A DNA stretch of 64,000 nt from Microglena sp. YARC (taxonomy: Eukaryota; Chlorophyta; Chlorophyceae; Chlamydomonadales; Chlamydomonadaceae): NCBI GenBank assembly GCA_022414725.1, contig CM039462.1, positions 11,579,369-11,643,368 on the forward strand, read 5' to 3'. The notes below the pieces were generated by a model that made no database searches, was not told where the DNA came from, and worked only from the letters and a program-made list of their open reading frames with translations. The position numbers and the translations under genes are program-made. This document shows positions 30,849 to 39,865 of this stretch, piece after piece (the first letter of the stretch is position 1; each line of letters begins with the position of its first letter).

Positions 30849-31838
30849 TTATGCGGTTGCCACCCGTTGTTTGTACCAGTTCCCTGCTTTCCTGTACAAC
30901 ACCTTACGAACGTCGTTCACATTGAATCCGTTTTCTTCGATCGTGTCTCGTTCCTCCTTGAACACGTCTCGGCACACCCATGACGAAAACTCAGAGACGC
31001 TATGTATCCGCAACTCCACGCCCTGTTCAACCAGGCACTCGATACCTTGGCTCAACCGAGGCTCGGTCGTGACGGACTCGACGAACTCGGTCACAGTCTT
31101 GATGTACTCTGCCTGCGAAGGCACCGCTTGCTTCGTGACGGCAGTGCAATGCGTCTTGCCCTTCGTCTTGAACCACAGACGAGACAATGGGTGGTCCTCG
31201 CACGTCCACACGATGCCCTCGCCACCACCCTTGACACCGGCCAGTTGGTACGCGAACGGACACTCTGCATCCACGGAGTTCGTGAGATCCGCCATGTAGT
31301 CTTGCGCGGGCTGCGTGTCGCTCATGTCGACTTCCACCTCGTACGTCGGAAAGTTCATGATGTTGAAGATCCATTCCTCCTGACAGAACACCGTGCTGTA
31401 CTTGGTCATGTCAACCCATTCATAGTCTATTCTGATCGCAAATATCACAAACATCTTGGCGAGCTTACACAGGGCCACCTTGTTCTGCACACCTTTACCG
31501 CAGTACTCGCCACATACGACAATGTTCGATCTTATATCTGCTCCATGGATCGCTTGGATACGATCGAACAGATCGGAGTACTTCTTCGCAGTCAGAAACA
31601 TGTGGCAGCCTTGGTTGTCGTTGTCGACTGACAGGATTCTGTTTCGAGTCTGAATGGTGTCGACGAAGTCAGGGGTTCCAGTAATGAATTGCCTCACAAT
31701 GTCCGAGTGCGTCCCGTGCAGTTTGACCGTGCCTCGGAACTTGAGCGTCTGCGGGATCGCGCTTCCGAAGACGTACAGCAACTCTTTCAGGACGTTCCCG
31801 AACTGCTGGATCGGGGGAAATGGAATGAAGGCCGGCAT
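30849..31838 (-). CDS. Rnl2-type RNA ligase
   Basis: 329 residues from the ATG that follows the upstream repeat; the open frame runs further upstream only through that repeat. Nucleotidyltransferase motifs are in order: motif I TVKLHGTH with the adenylated Lys at 39, motif III EYCGKG (111-116), IIIa FVIFAIRI, motif IV EGIVW (207-211), motif V FKTKG (223-227). This is the Rnl2-like pattern found in phage, giant-virus and trypanosome-type ligases that seal nicked double-stranded RNA. The C-terminal 100 residues are helical and basic. The role is probably RNA repair or editing. Intact. Confidence 0.9.
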   Translation of the reverse strand: MPAFIPFPPIQQFGNVLKELLYVFGSAIPQTLKFRGTVKLHGTHSDIVRQFITGTPDFVDTIQTRNRILSVDNDNQGCHMFLTAKKYSDLFDRIQAIHGADIRSNIVVCGEYCGKGVQNKVALCKLAKMFVIFAIRIDYEWVDMTKYSTVFCQEEWIFNIMNFPTYEVEVDMSDTQPAQDYMADLTNSVDAECPFAYQLAGVKGGGEGIVWTCEDHPLSRLWFKTKGKTHCTAVTKQAVPSQAEYIKTVTEFVESVTTEPRLSQGIECLVEQGVELRIHSVSEFSSWVCRDVFKEERDTIEENGFNVNDVRKVLYRKAGNWYKQRVATA

Positions 31839-31870
31839 TCGACTAACATACAGGTGTCGGTGGAGCCTTA

Positions 31871-31968
31871 CAGTAGTTCTCAAATAAAGTGGGACACACC
31901 TTATAATCATCCAGACTGCAGATCGTTGCTTTTGGGCAACGTTGGGGGGTGCAGCAGGTTGAAGAGGT
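31871..31968. repeat. TA-CAGT upstream repeat, copy 2
   Basis: Near-identical to the copy at 30546. It begins 32 bp upstream of the RNA ligase ATG (31838) and is cut at its far end by a small transposon at 31971. Confidence 0.9.
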
Positions 31969-31970
31969 AA

Positions 31971-32137
31971 AATGGGCGTTCCTGCCTCCCGGCCGATTTT
32001 TTTAAATTTCTAATCAGGATTTAGAGCCTCTTGAACGACTCGCTAGCTTGAGACATTAAGCACCAAGGAATCACAATTCCGCTCCATACAATGTTTAGCA
32101 ACCAGTCAAAATCGGCCGGGAGGCAGGAACGCCCATT
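31971..32137. mobile_element. 167-bp MITE with GTAA target duplication
   Basis: It starts AATGGGCGTTCCTGCCTCCC and ends with its reverse complement (GGGAGGCAGGAACGCCCATT); TIRs are about 27 bp and essentially perfect. GTAA flanks both sides (31967-31970, 32138-32141). It is unrelated to the CAGTCGACGG family. It has no coding capacity. Confidence 0.9.
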
Positions 32138-32261
32138 GTAAGTCAAAAAGTAGCATGAAAAGTCAAACTGCTGTATAATCGTCTGTTTCAACCTCCCAAG
32201 AATCTTTTACAAACAACGTACACATTGTGTAAGACTTAAAAGTTACGTAGTTGATGTGAAC

Positions 32262-32313
32262 TGTGGGCCCCCCTCCGGTCGCCCACCCACTTCGGTTCCT
32301 CGCGGACTAGCTT
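32262..32313 (-). repeat. GC-rich dispersed repeat, reversed partial copy
   Basis: This is the reverse complement of the terminal half of the 28138 repeat (GGTCGCCCACCCACTT, CCTCGCGGACTAGC). Confidence 0.8.
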
Positions 32314-32454
32314 AAATTCAACGGTAGCATTCAGCCAGGCCATCATGCTCTTGGCTCAACATGTCAGGGAGCAATGATTTGGTTGCTCCAATATTTTTGG
32401 ATTAGATCCCGGGTCAAAACCAATACCAGGAGAGGGTGCGTGAAGATATGCGGG

Positions 32455-33573
32455 TTAAGACACTACACAAGATTTTGATGCGATCATGCCTGCCTGCAGA
32501 ATGAACGATCTATCCCCTTTCCTAAGATCTGTTGTAATGGCGCGCAGAATGCGATCCACCTGATCGGATGATGTGTGCACTCCTCCACCCGTCTTGCACA
32601 TCCAGGCGAAACACTCACAGTTCCATCTGATAAGGCGGTACTCGTGCAAGCTTGCATGGGGCAACTGGATAAGCAGACTGGCAATGTTGACTGCTCGCTC
32701 ACGTTGCATCGCCTCGTCTCCTTCCTCACCACTGCAATGCACGCATCCAAACGTGCGGTGTCCAGCTAAGAACACGTCGTAGCGCACAAACTGAAGTTTG
32801 GCATCGCGCATTTTGCTATTCCAGGTGGGGGAGCTGAAGTTAGCGATGCTTGGTGTATCGCTGGTGTGAGGGCGAGATACAATGCCATGGTGTGCATAAC
32901 CATTGCGACACCCCCCGATCATCACAACAACGTGGTCTCCGTGGCGTAAGGTCTCGAAAGCCAGAGCTGTGTTGTGTACCACGGTGTTTGTTGGGGCCAA
33001 CGACCAATGGCCAGCATCCTGGTCCTCCAGCAATTGCAATAACGTCACGATTACCTTGGTATATCCATTACCCGTCCAGTTGACCCGTGCCCCTGATGTT
33101 GTAACATTGGTCAAGGTCACATTGGTCAACGTCGATGGCAGAGTTTTTACACTTAGCGTGGAAGAAGCACTGCCTTCCTTGTCAGTCGAGGAAACAGGTT
33201 TCAATGTTATACCTGAAATGCTATTTGGCACCATCCCTGGTACATCGACCGTGAACACGCCATAGGGTATCGATGAGGATCCACCCAGCCAAATTACTTT
33301 GGAACTGCTATAGTTCGAACCTTGCCAACTTATCCGCACAATGGTTGGGGACACGTTTATGTATTGCACATTGGAAATTTGCATCATCCCTTTTCCCCTA
33401 AGTATTTCTATTTTCTTACTACTACCTTCCTCTTCTTCCGAGGAATCAATGTTGCTTGAAAACATTCCGCCTGGCATGTAATCTGACAAGTATATTGCAT
33501 TGGTGTTGTCACGGCCACCAAATGTGTCTCGTATGTTGGCAAAAGTTATAGTTGTATATGGTAAATTTTCCAT
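32455..33573 (-). CDS. LRAT-domain protein with virion-protein-like N-terminus
   Basis: 372 residues. Residues 9-35 read ITFANIRDTFGG, then IYLSDYMPGG. This resembles the FSDIRxxFGG...LSDYY element common at N-termini of phage and giant-virus structural proteins. Residues 68-180 hold two beta-sandwich (Fn3-like) segments (VRISWQGSNY; ARVNWTGNGY). From about 205 an LRAT/H-rev107-type fold follows: GDHVVVMIGG, a catalytic His in YAHHGI (228/229), and the nucleophile Cys in WNCECFAW (319). LRAT enzymes transfer or hydrolyse acyl chains on lipids. The combination suggests a virion-borne or secreted lipid-acting enzyme. Function is inferred; motifs are visible. Confidence 0.75.
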   Translation of the reverse strand: MENLPYTTITFANIRDTFGGRDNTNAIYLSDYMPGGMFSSNIDSSEEEEGSSKKIEILRGKGMMQISNVQYINVSPTIVRISWQGSNYSSSKVIWLGGSSSIPYGVFTVDVPGMVPNSISGITLKPVSSTDKEGSASSTLSVKTLPSTLTNVTLTNVTTSGARVNWTGNGYTKVIVTLLQLLEDQDAGHWSLAPTNTVVHNTALAFETLRHGDHVVVMIGGCRNGYAHHGIVSRPHTSDTPSIANFSSPTWNSKMRDAKLQFVRYDVFLAGHRTFGCVHCSGEEGDEAMQRERAVNIASLLIQLPHASLHEYRLIRWNCECFAWMCKTGGGVHTSSDQVDRILRAITTDLRKGDRSFILQAGMIASKSCVVS

Positions 33574-33994
33574 TCTATGTACCTTATAAATTTATAAAAA
33601 GTGGACGAGGGGTGGGTGAAGAATGTGGCGAGCAAGGTCTTGGAAGGGGTGCTGAGGGACGTCGACTTGTGACACAGGCCGCTCAGATGTTGTGCATCGG
33701 AGTGGCGAGGACAGGGGAAAAAGGAAAAAATTTCGTGTTCATTGTACGCAGGGGGACTGGACAAGTAGCAGTGTGCAAGGCACTGAGTCCTACTTGTGTC
33801 TACCACCGGATGAGGCTAGACGAGGGACCGTCTTGGCAAAAACAAGGTAGGGAACATTCTTTCGTCTTCATGTCAGGTTCCTTGCCATCCAACATGACCA
33901 GAGCTGCCTGATTGGACGCGGGAGCCACATCCAAAATACATGTGAAAAAGCTTAGTCAAACAAATTGTCGTGTGTACACTAGTGCAACAACGCT

Positions 33995-34740
33995 TCAGTT
34001 CCGAGCGGATGTTAGTCGCTCACACTCAATGATGTGTCGAATATTTTTTATGATGTTAGTGTTTGCTTCGTCTATGCATCGTTTGCATCCCACGGATTCA
34101 AGGAACTGCATGATTCCTTCATGCTCGCAGGCGAATCCAAAGTTTGCACAACTCGTGTTACATGTGACACCTTGCGCGTGCAACCACAGCAACATTTCAA
34201 GGTCCCCATTGCCTGCAGCAATCATGGTAGCATGCTCAGAACACTTAAAGTTTGTGTTGTCATACAACCATTTTACAATATGTAGGTGACCAGTATATGC
34301 CGCCCAATCGGCCGATGTCCTAGTGCCGCCTAAGCCATTGTCATGCAGCCACAACAGAACGTTCATATGCCCATTGCGTGCTGCCAAGTCGAATGCATAG
34401 GTCGTGCAGACCTCCTCAGTATTCACCAGCAGCCATTGCAATAGGGCACGTGTCCCTTGCGTGCTGCCCAGTCAGCCCCTGTTGTCAATACTTTTTTGTT
34501 GTGTAGGAACTCAGTTTGGCGCAGGCTCGTGGGAATGGCTACCTGCTTGCAGTGCACATGCGACAGAATGGTCCATGCACTTTGCAATGACAGTTCTGTG
34601 ACGTCAAATACCGCAAGCTTGAGTAGATTGCGCATGTAGTACTTCATACCAGCATTGCATGTCAAGGATAATACATACATGTCGACCGCAGATAGATGAT
34701 TGGCCAGCTCGTGCCACAAGAAGCATGTCTCATGCCACAT
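33995..34740 (-). pseudogene. F-box-like/ankyrin protein with one frameshift
   Basis: The ATG at 34740 lies just after a TTTTTATATAA-like AT-rich stretch. The N-terminus (ELANHLSAVDMYVLSLTC) resembles the F-box-like heads of giant-virus ankyrin proteins. Ankyrin repeats follow: GADWAARKGHV, then in another frame LLQWLLVNTEEV, AARNGHMNVLLWLHDNG, AAYTGHLHIVKWLYDN, AAGNGDLEMLLWLHAQG. The frame changes near 34440-34450, in the middle of a repeat, and one base restores it. It is either a recent pseudogene or a sequencing error. Such proteins usually couple targets to the SCF ubiquitin ligase. Confidence 0.7.
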
Positions 34741-34860
34741 GAACACACCAATTATATAAAAAGTGCATTTTTTTATTCTCTCCTCCTCGCCGCTGCAATG
34801 CTGGCCAGACGCGTCCACCGCGATTCACATCCAGCCATCCATGTACACCCCTCAAACTGC

Positions 34861-34970
34861 GGAGCCCCTTTAATCTCTTCCCCCAGCGGGGGCGACCGGA
34901 GGGGAGCCCCCACAAGGAGTCCGCGAGGAACCGAGCGGGTGGGCGACCGGAGGGGAGCCCACAATTCACA
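34861..34970 (+). repeat. GC-rich dispersed repeat, copy 2
   Basis: Same unit as 28138-28250, upstream of the F-box-like gene. It is followed by a (CA)n microsatellite at 34982-35004. Confidence 0.85.
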
Positions 34971-35173
34971 TCAACCAGCAGACACACACACACACACACA
35001 CACACCGGAGGGGGCATGTCGAAGCAGAAATCGTGATCTTAGGCGCGAAACAAGCAACGCACGAACTCCATCTTGAGGGCATCGTCATTCCCGAATCTCT
35101 GTTTGTAAAGGACAGCAGCCACGGGGGAGTTGACCCCTATGATACCCCTATGGAGAATTCATTGTCTTTCTTA

Positions 35174-35529
35174 CACTCGACGGAATACTAAAATGAAACG
35201 GTTTTACAAAATCGGCCTCATACCAAAACGAGCTTGAACTGCGCATGAAAAGAGAGTGCGAGCAACAATTGCCGATACGTACGTCGGATGTTCAGGCTGA
35301 GGAGGCACAGCAGCAGCTGCCTCGGTTACCTCAGCCCGGCGGCAGAGTTCTTCGATCGCATCATCAGCTTGAGGGGTGCCGAGCATCGCCCTAAGCTCCG
35401 ATACGGTCTTTGTGTCCATCCTGTATACAACTGTTCAAGATATATTGATGTGCAATGCGTCATGTAATATATGATTTTCACCGCATTATACCGTTTTTTG
35501 GATGTTTCATTTTACTGTTCCGCCGACTG
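35174..35529. mobile_element. TA-flanked TIR element, copy C, carrying a captured gene
   Basis: Left end CACTCGACGGAATACTAAAA; right end is the reverse complement of CAGTCGGCGGAACAGTAAAA; TA at 35172-35173 and 35530-35531. The right 90 bp resembles copy A (shared GATGTGCAATGCGTCATG). Between the ends lies a 250-bp copy of the neighbouring gene at 35562-35801, including its upstream CTGTATACAACT region. This is the Pack-MITE type of gene capture. Confidence 0.85.
35204..35419 (-). CDS. Small unrecognised protein, copy inside the TIR element
   Basis: 71 residues, MDTKTVSELRAM... to FGMRPIL. It is nearly identical to the 79-residue protein at 35562-35801 in the first 11 and last 45 residues; the middle differs by small in-frame changes (GTPQADDAIEEL versus a longer version) and fewer EAA units. 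The frame is intact, so it may still be expressed from its own copied leader. Function unknown. Confidence 0.55.
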   Translation of the reverse strand: MDTKTVSELRAMLGTPQADDAIEELCRRAEVTEAAAAVPPQPEHPTYVSAIVARTLFSCAVQARFGMRPIL

Positions 35530-35561
35530 TAGGATATACGGGTAGCTTAAATTCAACGGTT

Positions 35562-35801
35562 TTACAAAATCGGCCTCATACCAAAACGAGCTTGAACTGC
35601 GCATGAAAAGAGAGTGCGAGCAACAATTGCCGATACGTACGTCGGATGTTCAGGCTGAGGAGGCACAGCAGCAGATGCCTCGGCTGCCTCGGCTGCCTCG
35701 GTTACCTCAGCCCGGCGGCAGAGTTCGAAGAACACATCATCAGCTTCGATTGCATCAGCGAGCATCATCGCCCTAAGCTCCGATACGGTCTTTGTGTCCA
35801 T
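35562..35801 (-). CDS. Small unrecognised protein, presumed parent copy
   Basis: 79 residues, with an Ala/Glu-rich helix in the centre (TEAAEAAEASAA) and a conserved tail YVSAIVARTLFSCAVQARFG that could be an amphipathic or membrane-associated helix. A TATA-like ATATATA lies about 22 bp upstream, and a TA-CAGT repeat begins 43 bp upstream. The duplicated version in the adjacent TIR element keeps the frame. Confidence 0.55.
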   Translation of the reverse strand: MDTKTVSELRAMMLADAIEADDVFFELCRRAEVTEAAEAAEASAAVPPQPEHPTYVSAIVARTLFSCAVQARFGMRPIL

Positions 35802-35843
35802 CCTGTATACAACTATTTAAGCTATATATATTACCGCCTTATA

Positions 35844-35945
35844 CAGTAGTTCTCAAATAAAGTGGGACACACCTTATAATCATCCAGACTGCATATCGTT
35901 GCTTTTGGGCAACTTTGGGGGGTGCAGCAGGTTGAAGAGGTTCTC
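35844..35945. repeat. TA-CAGT upstream repeat, copy 3
   Basis: Same as 30546-30660, including the distal part (GAAGAGGTTCTCGAAGATAT). It lies upstream of the minus-strand gene at 35562-35801. Confidence 0.9.
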
Positions 35946-36184
35946 GAAGATATTCCGAGTAGCCTCTTTGGTACAAGCCAAGCTCACCTCTCTCTGTTGC
36001 TACTGGATGATGAAGAGGGCGAGTCGGTTGGCGGCTCATGTTCATGGGGCAAAATTGATGATCTGGCTCTTCTTCATCATCATCATACTGCGGGAGACGC
36101 CAACGCATTTCGACCCTGAGTACAGTAAACACACGATTTCCCCCTTATCTACATTCACCTGAGTACACAAGAAACGCATAATTT

Positions 36185-36514
36185 CTAACGAGAATCTAGG
36201 TCTACGACAGTTGTCCCGTTGAAAACGATGCCATGAGTGGTTCCTGTTAAGATCATTTGCTCTATTGTGTACTGGTAACGCCGACCTTTCTCACCCTTGA
36301 AGCGTTTAACATTGGGGTAGAGCCCCATCCCAGCGTGCTCTAGGAGCTCGGCAGCCAAGATCAAAGGGTTCAGGCAGTAATGTCTGCTATGGTCAAGAGT
36401 GGGCCATAGGTTCGAGTACATCTGCAATGCTACATCCATGTTAGCATCAGGAATGGCGTGGCTGGTAGGATAGGTGTCACGCCATGTCTTCAAACTTGAG
36501 CGAGTGAGGCACAT
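36185..36514 (-). CDS. Unrecognised protein, possibly 5'-frameshifted
   Basis: 109 residues from the ATG at 36514 (MCLTRSSLKTWRDTYPT to VVDLDSR). The frame stays open upstream to 36553 without ATG, and an open stretch without ATG (36714-36490) in another frame overlaps its start. The true gene may therefore be longer and broken by an indel near 36520. A Gly/Arg/Lys patch (KGEKGRRYQY) is the only distinctive motif. Confidence 0.4.
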   Translation of the reverse strand: MCLTRSSLKTWRDTYPTSHAIPDANMDVALQMYSNLWPTLDHSRHYCLNPLILAAELLEHAGMGLYPNVKRFKGEKGRRYQYTIEQMILTGTTHGIVFNGTTVVDLDSR

Positions 36515-36936
36515 ATTGTTTCTCTGCCAGAGAGCAATATGTTTATAATACAAGTAATGTGGCCTGAATTTATTTTTGATTCGAGAGCAGACCTACGACT
36601 TGGCTTGCGAGTTTCACAAAGTTCACTCGCGATTCTGAGACCGGAGATCGCGGAAACGCATTCAATAGGTGGGTTTGCATGGGAGACGCTTTTGGAATCG
36701 TTCAATTCTGACACCAGCCAAGAAAGTTAGGGGATCTCAAAGTTTTGTTTGGTGTGACTTTCTTTCCATTTGCTGCGCAGATTCGCATTCATTCGCACGC
36801 ATCCACCCCCCTCTCGCGACAAAATCGAGGACCAGAGCGTAGAAGGAGGTGAGCCTCGCGGTGGGGACCTGCAAGCAAGCTATCAGGGTGCAATTTGTGT
36901 TCTTGGGATGCATGAATCCACGAATTACGATCCCAA

Positions 36937-37212
36937 TCACTCTGGTGTCCAACTAAAAGTCCTAATTACGTTTTTGATCTCAGAGATGTCGGTGAGAGGC
37001 GTTGGCCAGTCAGAGAATCCATGATTCTCAGGATATGCCAGCCACATTGTAACCCGATGTCTAAAGTCATCGATAGCCTCTGATATTGTTCCCCCTATTC
37101 CCCCCTGACATGCCAACAAGGAATCTTCCACAGTTCGAATACTGCAAATGAAACCTGATATCGGACTACTGTCGTCTGTATACTGAACGGTGACTGTGTA
37201 CGTTGGTGGCAT
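36937..37212 (-). CDS. Unrecognised 91-residue protein
   Basis: MPPTYTVTVQYTDDSSPISG to VIRTFSWTPE. It looks like a compact beta/alpha domain with YTVTVQY as strand 1 and a helix at ISEAIDDFRHRVTMWL. It is intact. A partial TA-CAGT repeat lies 30 bp upstream. No family recognised. Confidence 0.5.
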   Translation of the reverse strand: MPPTYTVTVQYTDDSSPISGFICSIRTVEDSLLACQGGIGGTISEAIDDFRHRVTMWLAYPENHGFSDWPTPLTDISEIKNVIRTFSWTPE

Positions 37213-37241
37213 GTGTATGAATTTTAGAATGGTTGGGCTCT

Positions 37242-37308
37242 ATTTGTAAATAAAGCACGCCTTATACTCTAAAAAACTGCAGATCGTTTCTTTTGGGCAA
37301 CGTTGAGG
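37242..37308. repeat. TA-CAGT upstream repeat, degenerate copy
   Basis: It matches the middle of the repeat (AAATAAAG, CTTATA, CTGCAGATCGTT, TTTGGGCAACGTTG) but lacks the intact CAGT tip. Confidence 0.7.
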
Positions 37309-37463
37309 TACCCATGTCATCGTACTCACCTCCATATGATTGGCTTGGAGTACCTTGGCGAGAGCACGTGCAACGGGACTGCTGCGAGAGCTTGCAGTTC
37401 GTGATGCGTCTGTAGGCTCTAATTATTCGGACGTAATTTGACAAGTACAAGTGTGACCTACAA

Positions 37464-38230
37464 TCAGGATGTGCCTTTGCACGCGCCTGCGCCTCTGCAT
37501 TTGCACGCGCTTGTGCCTGTGCTTGTGTCTGTGCACGCGCCTGTGCCTCTACCTCTGCCCGTGCCTGTGCCTGTGCCAGTGCCTTTCAAAGTTCCATTGG
37601 TTGTCAGATTATTTTGTAGCGTTTGAATGTCCGTCTTGGTACCTTTCGTACTGTCCTCTTGTTTATCGATCACCTTTTTGATTAGAGCGATCTTTCCTTC
37701 AGCATTGACGAGTCGAGTTCGTAGATATGGGACATCAGTATTATTTTCGACTTTGACATTGAATTTAGTCTCGAGATGAGCGAGTTGCTCCGAAATGTTT
37801 TTAATTTGGATTCCAGCATCTAATCCTCTTCTTGCGGCAACTTCGACCTCATCCAGATGCCTGCTAATAGTCTTTATTATGTCGCCGGTGTTTCCGATTC
37901 TTGAAAATTGAATGTCGTTATCTAGACTGACTGTTTTGAGGCTTGCAGCGATGTCACCCACATCTTTTGACAATTAGTTGATTGCGATTGCGTTCTCCTT
38001 AATATCTTTATCCGTGGTCATGTCGCGATGTTTTGCTTGATTAGGTTCAGTTTTTTGAGCACATCATTCTGCCTTTTTTTCTAGGCGACCTACCGTCCGA
38101 TATTTTGAATGGCTCCGACTGTGTTTTTTACTTGCGAGTCCACGCGTTTGAAGTTTTTGTTGAATACGAGTGAGCTTTTCGACTTGCAGCTCCTCCAGTT
38201 CCTCCAGTGACGCATTTATGACATCGTTGC
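37464..38230 (-). pseudogene. Broken coiled-coil fibre-like gene
   Basis: The C-terminal half is open to 37973 (IAASLKTVSLDNDIQFSRIG, ISEQLAHLETKFNVKV) with strong heptad character. The N-terminal half, in other frames up to about 38230 (LEELEELQVEKLTRIQQKL), is also coiled-coil, with stops between. After NGTLKGTG the frame is Gly/Thr-rich. The adjacent frame of the same bases reads as an Ala/Gln/Arg (AQAQARA) repeat like that of the gene at 38243-39481, so a frameshift also hit this tract. It lies just downstream of that gene and is probably a paralogous fibre or tail-like protein. Confidence 0.55.
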
Positions 38231-38242
38231 AGCTTGGACTAT

Positions 38243-39481
38243 TTATCTTTTGATAAATAAAGTGTCCTTTGACTCACCAAATGCCGCGTAAGTGGCAGTT
38301 GAAGGAGATGTGAACTTCCAAACAATGTGAGAACCATTACTAGGAATGACATATCCATTTCCAGATGGTTTCAGAAACCCAAAATCTTCTATCGCTATAG
38401 AACTTCCATTCATATAAGTTACTTTTATTCCAGATGAAGTTTTTGTGAATCTAAATCCATAATTCGGCATTTTTCTACTGTACCAAGTCCCATCATATGG
38501 AAACGCTTTGGTAAATAAAGTGTCCTTTGACTCACCAAATGCCGCGTAAGTGGCAGTTGAAGGAGATGTGAACTTCCAAAAAATGTGAGAACCATTACTA
38601 GGAATGACATATCCATTTCCAGATGGTTTCAGAAACCCAAAATCATTTACCAATATAGAACTTCCATTCATATAAGTTACTTTTATTCCAGATGAAGTTT
38701 TTGTGAATCTAAATCCATAATTCGGCATTTTTCTATTGTACCAAGTCCCTTCATATGGAAACGCCTGTGCCTGGGCCGCTGCCTGTGCCTGTGCCTGAGC
38801 ACGCTCCTGCGCCCGTGCCGCCTGCGCCGCTGCCTGTTCCTGCACCCGTGCCTGAGCACGCTCCTGCGCCCGTGCCGCTGCCTGTGTCTGTATCCGTGCA
38901 CGCGCCTCTGCATTTGCTGCAGTTGAACGCGCCTGTGCTTGTGCTTGTTCCTGTATCCATGAACGCTCCTGCGCACCTGCCAGAGAATTTTTAGCGACCG
39001 AGGTCGTAGCGGGTGGTTTCTGCTGTACTTGAGCGATGGCGGCCTTGAAATTGGAGATGTCTCCCCTTGTCATACAAATCCCGTCAATGCAGACCTTGGC
39101 AGTGGCTCCAGTTACATTCAAAGTTCCTTTGGCCGACAGACCGGTTGAGAAATTCACTTTCGAGTCCAATGCCTTCTGGTTACGTTCCATTGCGACGATG
39201 TGGGAATTCATGTCGTTAGATCTTGTGTTTACCGTCGCTAAACCGTCTTTCAACATCGTATTAATCTTTACATCAGACTGCTTTCCCTTTTTCAGATAAC
39301 ATGAATGCATGGTGTCCACTTGTTGAGAGCGTTTGAACTCGGCATTCGACCGCAATACGAGATCTCCCAACTCGTCTTCATGTGTGCTGATCTCTCTTTG
39401 CAGGGAAATGTGTGAGGCGATGAGAAAACCGGTTACGACCATGACCAGAAAAATAGATATAAATGCTAATAAGGATTCCAT
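38243..39481 (-). CDS. Membrane-anchored coiled-coil protein, virion-like, with two 86-residue C-terminal repeats
   Basis: 412 residues. An N-terminal hydrophobic segment (4-24) is followed by a coiled coil. Next comes GTLNVTGATAKVCIDGICMTRGDI's core, CIDGICMTRGDI (131-142), a Cys-containing motif frequent in phycodnavirus- and mimivirus-type virion proteins. An Ala/Gln/Arg repeat occupies 175-240. Two tandem 86-residue domains (240-325, 327-412) each start FPYEGTWY or FPYDGTWY, and contain NYGFRFTKTSSGIKVTYMNG and SNGSHI; they are nearly identical, so the duplication is recent. They look like small beta-rich binding domains. It is likely a surface or fibre protein. Confidence 0.7.
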   Translation of the reverse strand: MESLLAFISIFLVMVVTGFLIASHISLQREISTHEDELGDLVLRSNAEFKRSQQVDTMHSCYLKKGKQSDVKINTMLKDGLATVNTRSNDMNSHIVAMERNQKALDSKVNFSTGLSAKGTLNVTGATAKVCIDGICMTRGDISNFKAAIAQVQQKPPATTSVAKNSLAGAQERSWIQEQAQAQARSTAANAEARARIQTQAAARAQERAQARVQEQAAAQAARAQERAQAQAQAAAQAQAFPYEGTWYNRKMPNYGFRFTKTSSGIKVTYMNGSSILVNDFGFLKPSGNGYVIPSNGSHIFWKFTSPSTATYAAFGESKDTLFTKAFPYDGTWYSRKMPNYGFRFTKTSSGIKVTYMNGSSIAIEDFGFLKPSGNGYVIPSNGSHIVWKFTSPSTATYAAFGESKDTLFIKR

Positions 39482-39570
39482 CTGTCAAAATTTTATACAA
39501 TTACATTTCATATTTTTGGGGGGGGTCGTCAAGTCAAGGATGCTTGTTAATTCAAGACAATCGAAGACAT

Positions 39571-39603
39571 TCGCCATTTTTCATTTCACTGTTCCGCTGA
39601 ATG
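39571..39603. repeat. Single terminus of the TA-flanked TIR family
   Basis: The reverse complement reads CATTCAGCGGAACAGTGAAA after TA, a diverged right-type end. No matching left end is clear. Confidence 0.5.
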
Positions 39604-39865
39604 TATTGGAACAACGGATAATATTTACTGTCTGCTGGATACTGAAAAGAAGCTTGAGATCTCCCGCTGTCCATGAGATCCATGAGATCTCCCGCTGTCC
39701 GTGAGACCAGACAGTGGGGTTAAGTCGATAGTATAGTGATACAGTCGACGGAATACTAAAATGAAACCGCCTCGTGTACGGCACACCTTACGGTGTAACC
39801 TAATGGTGTAGCAACCCACGTGAAAGTAGGTCTATGCCCCCACTACCTGCACGTGTTTTTGCGCT

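Noticed and set aside
31002..31631. 209-residue plus-strand gene
   Set aside because: Antisense to the RNA ligase, whose catalytic motifs are all present on the minus strand.
38683..38994. Pro/Val- or Arg/His-rich ORFs
   Set aside because: Alternative frames of the Ala/Gln/Arg tract in the 412-residue protein.
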